The notes beneath the pieces are model-generated. The model made no database searches. It saw nothing but the letters and a program-made list of their open reading frames with translations, and had not been told where the DNA came from. A stretch of 64,000 nt of DNA from Galerina marginata (lineage: Eukaryota > Basidiomycota > Agaricomycetes > Agaricales > Galerinaceae): positions 744,001-808,000 of the forward strand of contig JAECYW010000021.1 of NCBI GenBank assembly GCA_023014335.1, in the 5' to 3' direction. Below, one piece after another: positions 11,561 through 23,628 of this stretch. The position numbers and the translations under genes were made by a program. How positions within the stretch are numbered: position 1 is the stretch's first letter; each line of letters opens with the position of its first letter.

Positions 11561-13830
11561 CTTCTGCCAGTACTCCTACGCCGTCTGATATTTCAAACTT
11601 GCCGCCAAGTACACATATCTCTCAATTGAGGGATACCATTCCGCAAGTCTCGTACTTTACTACACAATCGCTAAGCAATGTTAACCACTCTTCGACATAA
11701 CTAGAGCAGTCTCTCCATATCCAATTGGCAAAGACACCGGTGGGGTCGCTGAATGCCGTCCTGAGGATGTTTCTCGCAACAGGAGTAGGCACCAGAAGAG
11801 GCCCAAAGCGTGGCAGAAGAAACACCTGGGTTGTTCGAAGTCTAGAGCAGCGGCGGCTAGATTGGCGAAGAACCTGAGTAATGGGGGATGGGTGTCAAGC
11901 GGTCCCATTGCAGGCGGCAACGTTATTGAGAGTGTGAATGATTGGGGCAGTATGACTGCATTACTGCCCAAACACTCAGGTGTGTTTTTCTTCCTGTTTT
12001 GAAGTGGGATTCCTTTTTTTGACAGAAGTTTGTTGTCCTAGCACTGTCGACTATCAACTCGAGTTGGCGAATCTGTGGGCTGTTCGCTCGCCGCATCTAC
12101 CCCTTGTGTCGTCGCAGAATCCGAATCTTCGTCGTCTTTCTCGGTGGTTGCTGGCTTTTGGCCTCTTCCTCAAATTACCGGATGCTGATCAGGAAGACGT
12201 AGCCTGGAACGCACCAGAGCTGTTCTCCGCCGAGGCAGCCTGGGGAAAACCAAAGGTGTCTTGAACTGAGCGTCAGCTCAAACAAGTTTTGATGTTTACT
12301 CGTAGTCATACTATTTATTTATAGGTGTTGAGAGAGAAGCAAATGACTACACTTTCGACGAAGCCTCCTGAGGACAACCGTCGATGCAAGAACTGAGGCT
12401 AATGCAGAAGCCGAGGCTGGTAATTCATGAGGTGTCGACGTCTCATCCTCATTTCCTCTCGTAGCCTCGCATACGATCATTGTCAATTCCTCGAAGAATC
12501 AACCGAATCTCGATCAGGAAGACGTTGTCTAGAACGTACCAGAGCTGTTCTCCGCCGAGGCAGCCCCACTACCATTCTGCTAACCTCTTTCAGGTCGACA
12601 TTCGGCAACCAGTGCTAATTAATTAAGGCGAAGACTGAGTAGAGTTGGGTATGAAACGCTCAGAGGGCCCAAGACTGACATAACTTGTGTGTTTTCCGTT
12701 CATTTTCCCTCGCCCTTGGTCTTGTCCGACATTTTCGCGCTCAGGCAACATATGTTTTGACTGCTGCCCTACCAGCGGACGACAACGGAGGGTGATTCAG
12801 ATTGGCCCACCTTCTGGGTGTACGCTGTCTTGAGTTTGGGCACTCATCAACGGTTAGATCAGCGGGGAGAAACGATGCGGGTTTGATGTACCCTCACCAC
12901 ACCCGCACCACCGACGGAGCCTGAACCCAGGACTCAAGATGGCGTGAAATGGACAACTGAGGCGAAGTACGATAGGCGGGAGCGGGCGATTGGATAGTCA
13001 AGACGCCATCCGTGTCATCGGACGGCGGGCAGCTGGGTAAGTCTTCCCTTCCACCTTCTCCTCACGGACGGGGTAGTTAATTCCCGCCAGTCTCGCAGCC
13101 TTCCTCTCCGAGCCTCGCTCACATCCCGCACTCCGCACCTCAGTCATCTGCGCTTCCAGGTCCAGCTTCAACCTCCGAAGGCACAAATTAGGGGGCGATC
13201 GGTCCTGAGGATGAGGTGGAGCTTTGAGAATGATCGGAAGCGAGGTGAGTGAGTAGTCGACAACGACGATATCATGAACCGTTACTTACTTTGTTATCTT
13301 ACTCTAGAGTCGACATGGCGACTGCGCTCGCGGAACATCGCATACCGAGCTCTTGAATGCCCGATATTGATGTGAGGTAAGTAAGTTTTCGAACACATAT
13401 GAACTGATCAAGAACTGATACTTACAAACTTTTAGCTCTGATAGGCCCCTCCCATGTACTGTCTGATGAGGTTCTTCCACCCTCCAGCTTGCTATCCTGC
13501 TGACATCATCTTGAGGACAACAGCATAGACAAGATAACCCTTTCCCACAAGCCCCAACTGCCCCCAGCACTGGTCCAATTTCTAACCTCACTGTGTGAGT
13601 GTTGGCCCAACGTTCACAACTAACTTGAAGAGGCTGCTTTACCTTCCATCATTTTACTTTGGCCAAAGTTTGATACCTGCTGCCATTTGATATTCTCATT
13701 CACAATGCATACACATAGCAAAAAATTGGACTCATGTATGTGATACAAAGCAATGGCCCACAAGTGAAGGTAATTGTCAAAAATTGAATGAATCTGAAAA
13801 TGGTTGATACAAAATCCAAGAAGAATAGTG
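11561..13830. other. Unresolved, with gene remnants
   Basis: A plus-strand block near 11,770-11,970 reads like coding sequence (basic, KRPKAWQKKHLG, then a glycine-rich segment) but no complete gene could be built. A 55-bp segment around 12,187-12,240 is repeated at 12,511-12,566. Minus-strand 13,186-12,998 encodes a short helical peptide of unknown relevance. Confidence 0.35.
12187..12566. repeat. Direct repeat pair, about 55 bp, 324 bp apart
   Basis: The block containing gatcaggaagacgt and ccagagctgttctccgccga occurs at 12,187-12,240 and again at 12,511-12,566 with a few substitutions. The sequence between is not repeated. Confidence 0.7.
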
Positions 13831-14790
13831 CTACTTGTCTTCCTCTGGGTTTTCCTCATCTTCTCCCTCAATTCCTCCTTCTGCATCTGTGTCATACAAG
13901 TCAACATCTTCTTCAGGCATAAGCATCCAAGGTGATGGCTTTCCAAATGGTATTCTATCACCAAAACCCTCTGGTCTGATATCTATTGAGTTCCAACTGC
14001 TTGTAGTGGCAGACAATGAGGCTCCAGTTGTTTTGTGTGATATGCGTTCATACAGCTTGTTTGAACCAGTCCAATAATAATCGCCTATTCCTGTTTCTTC
14101 ATCATAGCCATGGAACAGGTATACTCTTGAGACATGGTTGTTTTCCTTGAACCAATGATCCACCAAGGGGCTGAAGACCCTGTTTGCAATTGCAAGTGGT
14201 GTCTTTAGCAAAAACACATTGAGGGAAGTGCAGGATGAGATTAAAGGAATCCATAAAGGACCATCCCAAGGATATGCAGCAGTCTCATTCTACATGTGGA
14301 GCAGTGTGAATTGAAGATCAAAGACAAGTGACATAAATAGACATACATCTTCCACAGAACAAATATATTTCACTCGGAGTATCTGCAAACGCTGAAGGGC
14401 AATTTTCCAGCCAGGTGTCTGCAACTCTTCTAAGAAGTTTGGGCAATGTCCACAGTGGAGGTTTAGCTCTGTTATTCCTGATGCTGACAGGGTATCACCC
14501 AGTAAGCAGGATAACTCAGAGCTATCTGGAATGGAGACTTCTAAAAGGTAGAGACTGCCAAAGTTGACTATGCCACAGAACCTTTCATCAAAACCTTTGG
14601 ATAGGCCAATGAACTTCTCCACAGCTTCATCATCTTCTAGTTCGGCATGCTCCTGGTTACCAACCAGCTTCCTACAAATTCGGTGTTGAGAAATGAATGC
14701 TCGATAAGTTTTAGGGAGGTCCTGTTTGATGTTTGAACAAAGGTAAAAAGCGAGAATCTCATCACGAAGTTCCTGTGGGACTTTGGTCAT
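13831..14790 (-). CDS. F-box-like protein of 300 aa, intact
   Basis: Two exons, 14,790-14,347 and 14,289-13,831, joined by a 57-bp GTATGT..TAG intron in phase 0, give 300 aa. The start MTKVPQELRDEILAFYL resembles the P-x-E-L-x-D-E-I-L opening of fungal F-box proteins, and the middle has LRR-like spacing of leucines (SLYLLEVSIPDSSELSCLL). The C-terminal part is aromatic and acidic, ending in an E/D-rich tail. If F-box-like, it would recruit a substrate to an SCF ubiquitin ligase, but this rests only on the N-terminal pattern. No transposon motifs are present; it looks like the best-preserved ordinary gene in this part. Confidence 0.6.
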
Positions 14791-16672
14791 GGGTCAGTAA
14801 ATGAATAAAATTCAAGTTGAAAGTATGGATCATGCATTGGGCAGGAAGGGCTCTTATGTGTTCTGGTTTGCTAGGTGTCGGTGCCATGAGATGAGTGTAG
14901 TTACTAGTGCTGCTGCCATCGCGTGGTTGGAATCCTCGTTCCCGATTCGGGTATTTACCTGTGTTATCATTATTAGATCTTGGGTTCTTGCTGTGGTTAC
15001 TATTGTTACTATCATGTGCAACGGGATTCAAATGGACCGGGAGATTCAAAATCGACTTTGTAGCTTCCACAACACACATTTTGGCCAAATTTTTTGCACA
15101 TTCTGAATGCCTTACATCTCAGCTCCACAAATATGTAAAAATATTGAGGAAGAACTGAGATGGTGTTGTTGTGGACACTGCGCTTTGGTGAGAGCTTACG
15201 AAAATTTTGACTAAAATGTTTCTCAACCTTCAACGACTTCGAGTTTAGACACCAGATTTTGAGAATACTTTCTAATTGCAGTTAAGAATGTGCGTACCAA
15301 AAATCAGGATATATGAGTAAGTTTTGCCAAGAGATGTGGATGGAAAGGTAGAAAGGCGTGACAAAATCGTGACAAATCGAATATTCTCCCCTTTCGGTTT
15401 GGTGGGAATCTCCGTGACTTTGCGTTACTTTCGATTTGCATCTCCTTGATTTTGGGACCTTCAGACGCGGAACTGTCCCGGTGCTCTTTATGTTCATCCT
15501 TTCCTGAAAATTTTTAGAGATAGCGGTATAAGATATGTTTGTTTATGGATGTACCAAATTTTGAGGCCAAAGAGCATGAACTCATGGCAAACCGCTTCAA
15601 ATACAAAATTTTTTGAATCTCCTTGCACTTGATAGTACTATTTGATATCTATCTACAAGTGTTTGGGGCTGCGCCGCGCTCTGTTAGACGAACGTCTCGT
15701 AAATGCAAACTTAAAGTTGTGTTTATCAGTGAGGACTCTTTATCCAGGACTGATGACTCTAAAACTCTAAATTAAAAAGGTAGGAATACATTCGTACTAT
15801 GTCGATTGTTTGAGTCGTTTGGAGTCAAGATCGGAAGAAGACGAATATACTGTGATGGACGTAGAACGCAGAAGAAAGCAAGAAAGGATGGAGGCATGGA
15901 GAGCAGTGAAGACGGCAATGGTTAAGAGGATGTAAGGCTCGAAGGAGAAAAATTCGTGAATGTGCTGGAAGGCTGTGGTCGAAGCGGGGCGCGGCATATC
16001 GGAAAGAGACGGCAAGTGGGGCTCAAGCAGGGGCTCGGCACTTGCAAAACCACGGCCTGTGATCCGTGCTTATGTGAAACGTTCTCATCCGCAGAATTTG
16101 GCGGATGGGAAAAGGAATGTTCGGTGACGTTCTTCTCGCCATAAGATTATATTCTTCTTATGTCTTCAAGAGACTCGGGCTATTCTAAAAAGGTAACCTC
16201 GATAGACCAGTTGAAAAAAAGTGGGGGTTCGTTCTCTGATCTCTTAACACCACGGTTATGCGATATATACGTGAGTGAGTCGGGACGGGATGTTTGGGTG
16301 GATGGCTGGCAGGTCCAGGACTGGTGTGAGTAGTCTCCTCCACGGAAGCTTCAACCGATGCAGGAGGTGCTGTCCCAGACTACAGCGAAAAAAGTCAGGG
16401 GTTGAAGTCAGAAAAGCAACTGCATACATACTTGAACAAGGGATATAATATCCTCGGTTGGTCGCTCATCTTGAAAGTTTTCGGAATCTGCCTCCCCTCA
16501 GTCATCACGAGAGCTAGGTTCAAAGTCTTGGCCGGATAACTTGGTTCAGATGCTCCAGGCCACGCTGTTCCTCGGCGACGATGACCGCGGGCTCTGCCAC
16601 CGGATACTCTGGTGCATGACGTGAAAAATCATCTATTGAGAACGAAGAGGGACGAGAGTGAGGTTTGACTGA
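14791..16672. other. No convincing gene
   Basis: Minus-strand frames at 15,233-15,012 and 15,088-14,762 overlap and together have a Cys-rich stretch followed by an Asn/Ser-rich stretch that could be a remnant of a Gag-like zinc-knuckle protein, but the two frames are shifted. From 15,280 to 16,670 I see only AT-rich or mixed sequence. The segment 16,170-16,215 resembles the 27,680-27,730 region (tctattctaaaaagg, aacctcgatagacca). Confidence 0.3.
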
Positions 16673-17298
16673 TCACGGCTTGTGAATGATAACCAGATCA
16701 AGGAGGGCCGCAACCGGCACATTGATGCTGGGGTGCTTCCCCAACCTGAAAGACATACTCGTAAATGCAAGTTTCCTTTGATAAGACGAGTACAATTACC
16801 TAGGCACAAGCCAGTCCGCGAGTAGAATGTCTTTGTTGCCAAAGTTAATATAGTTCCCCATAGAACCTTTCCTCATAACGATGATATCGGATCTCAACTG
16901 GGTGGCATTGGCCGAGCCGAAGAGGAGAACTTTCAGGCATTCTGAACGTGGAAGGTAGTGGTCTTTCTTGTAGAAGATCGTGAATTTAGTCATTTTCTGA
17001 GACGACATGTCGACCACGAGCACGTCGGTTGACTGCACCGCGGAATGTGGGTCGCGCATCACAATTTCCACAAGAGGATACCTTTGCAGGTAGCCAGTGG
17101 GACCGCCGGCTTGCCGAGTGGGAACGATGACTTGTCGAGGGGGGGCTCCCCGAGTGTCCTGGATAACAGAAGGGTAGATCCGGGACCGAAGTTCAACGGT
17201 GGTGGTCTGCATAGTAGTCGGCAAGCGTATAGAGTTGATGAAAGAAGATTCAAACTTACAGTGGGAGAGGGTGCGATAAAGACGCGAGTATTGGGCAT
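16673..17298 (-). CDS. Uncharacterised 172-aa protein, intact, three exons
   Basis: Exons 17,298-17,260, 17,206-16,800 and 16,745-16,673 with introns of 53 and 54 bp (GTAAGT..CAG, GTAATT..CAG) give an uninterrupted 172-aa protein beginning MPNTRVFIAPSPT. The core contains VVDMSSQKMTKFTIFYKKD and a SDIIVMRKGSMGNYINF block. This pattern (a hydrophobic D-I-I-V-M-R strand followed by an N-rich turn) recalls a multicopy Agaricomycete family of unknown function. The start is chosen because the small first exon is conserved in the truncated paralogue at 19,276 (MGNARLYIAQSPS). It lies divergent to the ORF A copy at 17,517, 219 bp away. Confidence 0.65.
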
Positions 17299-17516
17299 AT
17301 TAGAAGTTGGTTGACTAATGGTTGGCGGGCGAGAGAAGCGGGCGAAGATGGTGGGTGTAAAAAGACAAAGGTTTTGCTCAGCGACGCTCGCCATTGGACG
17401 GCAATGATGACTAATATTGAAAACGTGCCGATAGTAGCGGCTGGGCTTTCATTACTTTCGATTCCTGGGGTATATTCATCTTCATCCACTGGTTACCGAC
17501 GCCACTCAGAACGATA

Positions 17517-19145
17517 ATGACGCCCGCCGACGCTGGTGATTCCTCTGGTGGCGAAACACAATACTTGGAGTTCGACAGCGACAGCGACAGTGCCATGGAT
17601 GTCGCTACCCCTCGTCCGAGTTTTGCACAAAGTCCTGAACTTGCTGCTTCGTTGCAGCAATATGTCGGGGAACCTTCCTCCTCTGAAGAACCAGGTCAGA
17701 AATACGACGAGCGAGCGACACGCCGACAAATATCGTACCCAGCAGGACTGCGTTTAAATTCCGGCTTGATCACGATATTATTCCTGACCCTGGCCCAATG
17801 GTCCAAAAGCGGGGCAGCTCCAATGAAGAGGTAAGCCAGTGGAGAGGCTTCTACTGAACCTTCAAATCTGACCCATCCAAGGAAACTAGAAAGCGCCCAA
17901 GAAGGGATGGACCGCCAAACAACAAATTGCATTCGGCTAATAGGCTCCTCAACCAGCTGACGGTGACTCAAAAGGAGCAACTCCTCCAACAGGAGGCGCG
18001 GATGCGGGCATTTCAGGAAGACCTCCAAAAGAAACAGACGAGGAAGATCGAACAATTACAGTATGACCTCGAAGCAGAAGCGCGTCGATGGGAGGATACG
18101 AGGACAAAGGAAATAAACGCTAAGAAAGCAGCGCTTGATGAGATGACAAACAATGCTCAAAAAATCTTGAGGAGTGCTGAAGAAATGGGAAAGAAATGGG
18201 AGGCGCGAACGGCAAGTTTGATGGAGAGTAATGAGAGGGAAAAGGACTTGGAGTTAAAACTAAACCAGATAGAGGTGCGTTTCGTTGGGTTTGATCGGAC
18301 AATGTCAATTTATCACCAGCCAGTGTGATAAACAACGAGCGTTTGAGGTCGCTGAGCTTGCCTTGAAGGAAAGGGAAAAAGAGGCGGCCCTTGCTCGGAA
18401 AAGCGAGGCTGAGGCTCTGGAAGCGACTAAGCTAGCCAAGGAAAAAGAAGAACTGCTCAAAAAAAGGGAGGCGGAAGCAGAGGCGAGAATCCAGCAAATT
18501 GAAGTGAGTCAAGTCAAAGTTATCTGTATCTTCTCAGCCCTTACTAACGCCTGCATAGCGAGAGAAGAAACAGGCTGTGAATGCAGTCGCCATCGCTGAA
18601 CGACATGAGCAGGCCGCAAAAGCAGCAATCGTGCGTATGGAGGTAATTTGAATCATAATTCCATACTCGGAAGGAGATTGACAACCTGGTTAGGAGGAAC
18701 GGAAAGCAGAGGCTGAGAAGCTGAAGAAAGAGTGGGAGGAGAGATTTGAGCGTCTTCGGGTGACTACTCTGGCTTGAACCAATCTCAAACAGGTCAATCC
18801 GCGCAGAACGCACGTCCCGAAGGCCAGCCTGCTGTCCATACCAATCAAGAAGTAGCAAGCGATACGCAAGTTATTGAAGAAGATGCAGGACGAGGACAAT
18901 CTTCGGCCACATCATCCAAGGCACAGAATCCGTCCAAATCGGCCCATAAATCGACTGGAGCCAACTGGAAGGAAATTAGAAGCAGGGAGGGGGCCAAAAC
19001 ATCGACTGTGTTGGTTGAAGCCTCCGTGGGTGTCATCGTTCTATTGTCTTAGCGTGCGTTGCTGAAACAGGACGAAGATAATGACAACGTTGATGAAGAT
19101 TTCGAAATGGACGACGTAGATGAGAGACGCCGCAGGCGCAACCGA
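17517..19145 (+). pseudogene. ORF A copy truncated at 3' end
   Basis: Begins MTPADAGDSSGGETQYLEF with acidic DSDSDS, continues through TPTNIVPSRTAFKFRLDHD, a GTAAGC..AAG intron, then the coiled coil (LTVTQKEQLLQQEARMRAFQ, 17,930-18,270), further coiled-coil exons (18,330-18,510, 18,560-18,645, 18,690-18,775) and the TGQSAQNARPEGQ exon. The acidic exon (DEDNDNVDEDFEMDD) breaks off near 19,145, directly joined to an oppositely oriented fragment of the 172-aa gene family. The C-terminal half with SSDESD is missing. This copy supplies the N-terminus lacking in the 32-kb copy. Confidence 0.75.
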
Positions 19146-19276
19146 GCAGGGTATAAGCGTCCTCGAAGATTGATGTTCTTTGTCTGGATGGCGGAATCAG
19201 TGGGACTTGAAGAGAAACTGATGAGTGTAAGACTTACACTTGGACTTTGAGCAATATAAAGACGAGCGTTGCCCAT
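19146..19276 (-). pseudogene. Truncated paralogue of the 172-aa gene
   Basis: The first exon MGNARLYIAQSPS, a GTAAGTC..CCAG intron and the first residues of exon 2 (TKNINLRGRLYPA) align with the intact gene at 17,298 (MPNTRVFIAPSPT, TTTVELRSRIYPS). The copy stops where it meets the ORF A fragment. It is divergent to the next coiled-coil gene starting near 19.5 kb, repeating the arrangement at 17.3-17.5 kb. Confidence 0.75.
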
Positions 19277-19507
19277 ATTGACTTGACGAATGAGTGGCAG
19301 AGCGTCGGGGGAGTGGGCGATGGAGGTGGGCGATCAAGTGGGCACAAGCTCCCTAATAAACGATTTGGCATCGGAAAAAATGAGTGGCGAAGACATGAAG
19401 GTCTTTGTCGGATGTAAGGCTAGTTTGGGCGACGAAGTGGGCGCGAGGCATTCCAATATCGTGACGGAAAGAAAAGTCACGTCACAGAACCGCCTGAGGA
19501 CTTTGAT

Positions 19508-22500
19508 TTGGTTTCGAGAAGGGGCGCGAGGCATTCCAAATTCCTCTTGCGACAGACCACTATGTACGAACGCCAGGAAGCTGACCGTCAGGAAGACCCA
19601 ATGGACGACCAAGACGACGACCATAACTTGAACGTTTCTCGGGCAGGAAGCGTGTATCTTGACGCTGAAGACCATAACTCGAACGCATCTCGGGCAGGAA
19701 GCGTGTATCTTGACGCTGACGACCACAACTCGAACGCCTCTCGGGCAGAAAGCGTGTGTCTTGACCCTGATGATAAGTCTGAAAACGGCCCCATGAGTGC
19801 CCAAACGACACCTCGACCCCTTCATAGTAAACTCCCCACCAACCCAGCTGCCTTTGCCCTTTCCTCTGGCAGGAATGGCCCCAGGCACCCAATCCATTCC
19901 CAAGTGCCAACAACTTCTCATTTTGGCGTATCCTCCTTCTTGGGCCCACCAGACTCGATCCGCGCGCTCGCCCTGGGCCGAGTACATTCTCAGATGCCTT
20001 CAGCAGCGGGCTTCCCCACCTGGGACCCATAACGCAACACCACCCTGATATCAACATGGACATGAACATGGTACTCGGCTCCAATCCTTGGGAAGAGTCG
20101 TCCGTTCTCGGTAAGCGCGTCGAGCACGATAGGCCTTTGTTGTTTTTACCAGATCCGGATTCTCCACTGAATCAAACCAATGCCTTGGTTACGCCGGTAA
20201 GCCGCTGTAAAGGACCTAACAACCTGTCTGGCTGACGTCGAACACCTATAGACTCCAAAGCGTCCAAAGGTATTCAAAGAGCTAGAACCTGTGCCGATTT
20301 ATCCCACACACAGAGTTCGCCAGACCAATGCGACTCTGGTGAAGATGAATTCGAAATATAAGACGGAGCTGAATAACCACTTCGATCCGACAGGAACCTT
20401 TCAGAAAGGTTTACTGGCAACATTCAGGGCGGAAGCCGAGTCAATGCTCAACACCGTTCAGCGAGAGCATGAACAGCGCATGCAGAAGTTGGAACATGAC
20501 TACGGGGTGAGGGAGAAGGATTTGGAGGCAAAGGCAAAGAGCTTGCATGCGGAAGCAGAGAGGTTGAAACGCGAATCGGAGGCAAAGATGGAAGTGGAGC
20601 AGCAGGAGCAGCAGGTATCGACGAGGGAACAGCAGGTGGGCCAATGTTGATCGTTCTGGATGGGTCTTGTTGATAAATCCGTTTGCAAGGAGAGACTTGC
20701 GTGGTGCACAAGAGGTCGAAAGGTTGAAGGCCCTCATTGTTCGACAGGTCGAAGAGGCGAAAGAGCGCATTGCTCAAGAGCTCGAAGAAGCGAACGCGAA
20801 GGTACGCGTGATTTCCAACTGTGATCGTTACCGAGCCCATTCAAACTTCTTGCAGAACGCAGACCAAGAAAGGAGACGCGTAGAATTGGAGCAAGAAATT
20901 GAAGAGACCCGGCGCACGAAGCGTCAGACAGAAAATTTATTGACTGATAGATTGAAAGAGCTCCAGGTCAGTCATAGTGGCTGTGAGGACTGGCAAAAAC
21001 TGACAACTCACTTAGGCCAAAAAGGATGAGGAGATAGCTGCCGCCATCCAAAGGCAAAACCGAATGAATTCCGAAAAGGTTCGCCCATGCTCAAATTTCC
21101 GCTACCGTCGTCTTCTTATCTTTTTGTAGGAAAAAAATAAGGCATCATCATCCATGGGGACCAATGGACAGGCCAACAAAGGGAAAGAGCGCGAAGTGGT
21201 ATGTGTTCATGTTTTGTCTTCTGCATTGCCTCATGTCGTGCACAGAGTGATGAGGGGCCGCCCTCCAACAAATCAGCGTCGACTAAACCTCCGCCTCGAG
21301 ATCAGAACTGACAACCACCCGATTCAGGAGAAAGCCGTCCTGAAGGCGTGGACGATTGCGAACCATCTGAAGACGAGGTATAAGACAAACGCCCAAAACT
21401 TCAGCGCCGCCGAACGCAGGGCCTAAGCTGGGCTTCTATCAAGAGCAAAAAATCAAAGCAGTACGCTCAGGAGCGACCGGTCCTTGAGGCATCGGTACGT
21501 CGTATTGAAATTTCAATGGCGCCTGCTAGATAAAATATTGCAGGAAGCAGTCGACGAAGACGTTGACATGAGTGAACCAGAAGGAAAATCCAACGAGACC
21601 GACGACGGCGAATCCAACGACGGCGAATCCGACAATGACGACGAGGCACCGCTAACGTTGGGAGCACTGAAAAAATTATTGCGAGAAGTCCTTAAAGGAC
21701 AAACCAAACGCGGTGGCCGCAAATCCGATACCATTAGAGGCCGACGATCCAAGGTAAACCCCGTAGAAGAGGAAAAGAAAATGGATGAAAAGTGGGAAAG
21801 AGCCAGCTACTGCGTTCGTGTTCCCCTCGGCCATTGAAACCTCCATTGACCCTGACCGATATATAGCGCTTGGTTGGAACAGTCATGAAAGGGATGTTTG
21901 GAATTGAATCCGTGGAGGAGTACGCCGTCCACGAACCACCTGAATCCACACATGTCCGGCACTTTGATCGAGAAGAACAAAATGGGCCTGATAAAGATGA
22001 CCTCCGAATCGATGAGAGACAAGATCTCATCGGCCTGGAATACGAGAGTGATGGAAATCCTCCTTGATGCCGTGTTAGAAGGAAAGAGGAAAGCAACAGC
22101 CTGGGACGATCTCCCAGACCGTTCCGATGATTATTTGATGGAGATAATCCAGGATCAAATAGAACGCGCCCGGACAACCTGGAGGAATGCTCAACCAAAA
22201 CTCCTGGAATCTGGCGAGGTTGAGAGCTTGAATGAGGTTGAAAAGAGGATGATAGAATCGAAGGAGGTCACGGAAAAGATGAAACGAGCGAACATGAGGC
22301 GCATCCACGTAAGGTTTTCGATTCTTCATGTCCTATGGAGTGTCTGAAGGCCGTTGTAGCGACGTGACCGTAGGGTTGAAACAATCAAGCGCACGATCGA
22401 GAGAAAAAGGGATGAAGGGGCAACCGACATAGCGATATGGGAATGGTTGGAAACACTGGTTACGCAACTCGGCCCCGAAGGTATGAGCTCTGACGAAAGC

Positions 22501-22820
22501 GACATAGCGGCATGGAGGTCCTCTATGTCAGATCCCTCAATTGGCGAAGGAGTGCCGAAAAGGAAATGGATTTCATCGACAAGCAAAGGAGAACCGACAG
22601 GAAATTGTTCTCCAATAAAGGTAGCAAACCCACTCTTCGGCTGCGGAAGTCCGGACATGGGAATACCGGGCGAAACCCGCCGAAAGGAAAATCCAAGAGC
22701 CTCTTCGACAAGCACTATTTGGCCAATCACAAGAACGTGAAAAACCTGAAGCTGAAGAAGGGCGACGGCGAGAATCTGCAATGGCTCAACATCGGAGTCC
22801 ATTCTATGTTAAGGAAATGA
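19508..22820 (+). pseudogene. Diverged ORF A-type gene, degraded
   Basis: Exon-like blocks: a repeat-containing N-terminal exon (19,508-about 19,990), PDINMDMNMVLGSNPWEE (20,040-20,195), a coiled-coil exon (20,255-20,635), further coiled-coil pieces (20,700-20,965), a short basic exon (21,130-21,198), an acidic exon (EAVDEDVDMSEPEGKSNE, 21,545), a middle block ending KRANMRRIH (to 22,308) and the C-terminal block GPEGMSSDESD then KLFSNKGSKP, with stop near 22,820. In-frame stops near 21,315 and 21,380 and a frame change near 22,520 indicate decay, though unrecognised introns could explain some. It is clearly older than the 32-kb copy. Confidence 0.6.
19618..19773 (+). repeat. 51-bp coding tandem repeat, 3 units
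   Basis: The unit encodes 17 residues of the type DHNSNASRAGSVYLDAD, starting at 19,618, 19,669 and 19,720. The units differ by a few substitutions, all keeping the frame. Confidence 0.85.
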
Positions 22821-23628
22821 GTTCGAGCTTTGTATTTGCCTAAGTCGATACTTACCCTGAATACATCGGGATTTACGATGAAGATAAGCGCATAACGGAA
22901 AGTAAGACGTCAGAAGGGACTAGAAGAGAAAAAGTAAGCACAACTTTTCAAATGAAATAAGGGCGGAAAGTGACTCACGGTAAGAGGGTAGGGAGTGGTG
23001 AAAACGCAGCAGCAGATGGAGAAGTTCGTAGTTAGTAGGAGAGATAAAATTAATGCGACAGTCCTCAGAGCCGTCTGTAGGACCGTCTTCGTCGCGGAGG
23101 GTTGAGGGCCGACAGTCTTCAGAGCTATCTGTAGGACCGTCTTCGTCGTGGAGCGTTGAGGGCCGTGGCCAGGAGAGAACGAGACGAGCTCGTGCGACAG
23201 TCCTCAGAGCTATCTGTAGGACCAGTGCGAAGAGAAGTCCTGCTTGACAGTCCTCGGAGCATCACGAGGACCGAGACCAATGCGTGTAGTTGACGTTGAG
23301 TAATCGCCATAAAATTCTTCTTGAAATCAGGCCGCAGATCGGTCCTGCTTGACGGTAGTTGGATAGATTAAATGTTAGTATATACAAACAATCATTACAT
23401 GGGCTGAATGAACCATAAGCCATACGTTGACCAAAGAAGGGAGGAAAACTTACAGTAGTAGTAGCAATACTCGACGAGGACAAGATGAGATTTACCGCTG
23501 GTCAAACGACGGTAATTGGATCAAGAACATTATAGATACATATGTATACCTGAATATAGAGAACCGTAAGACATAGATTTGAACGCAAAAAAAAGAGGCA
23601 AACCTACAGTAAGACTTCAAACCAACTC
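22821..23628. other. Intergenic with dyad array
   Basis: No gene. The main structure is the family-1 dyad array at 23,057-23,275. The rest (23,280-23,620) is unassigned. Confidence 0.5.
23057..23275. repeat. Family-1 dyads with GTCCT arms, four copies
   Basis: 23,061-23,083, 23,115-23,137 and 23,200-23,222 have GTCCT (one GTCTT) and AGGAC arms around a CAGAGCNNTCTGT centre. 23,250-23,271 has GTCCTCG/CGAGGAC arms around GAGCATCA. The first two lie in a 54-bp tandem unit. The AGAGC centre matches the dyads near ORF A although the arms are different. Confidence 0.8.

Noticed and set aside
14762..15233. Retroelement Gag zinc knuckle
   Set aside because: A few cysteines and a shifted frame are suggestive, but the CX2CX4HX4C spacing is not met.
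16010..16110. tRNA-like words
   Set aside because: No cloverleaf with acceptor and T-arm pairing could be drawn.
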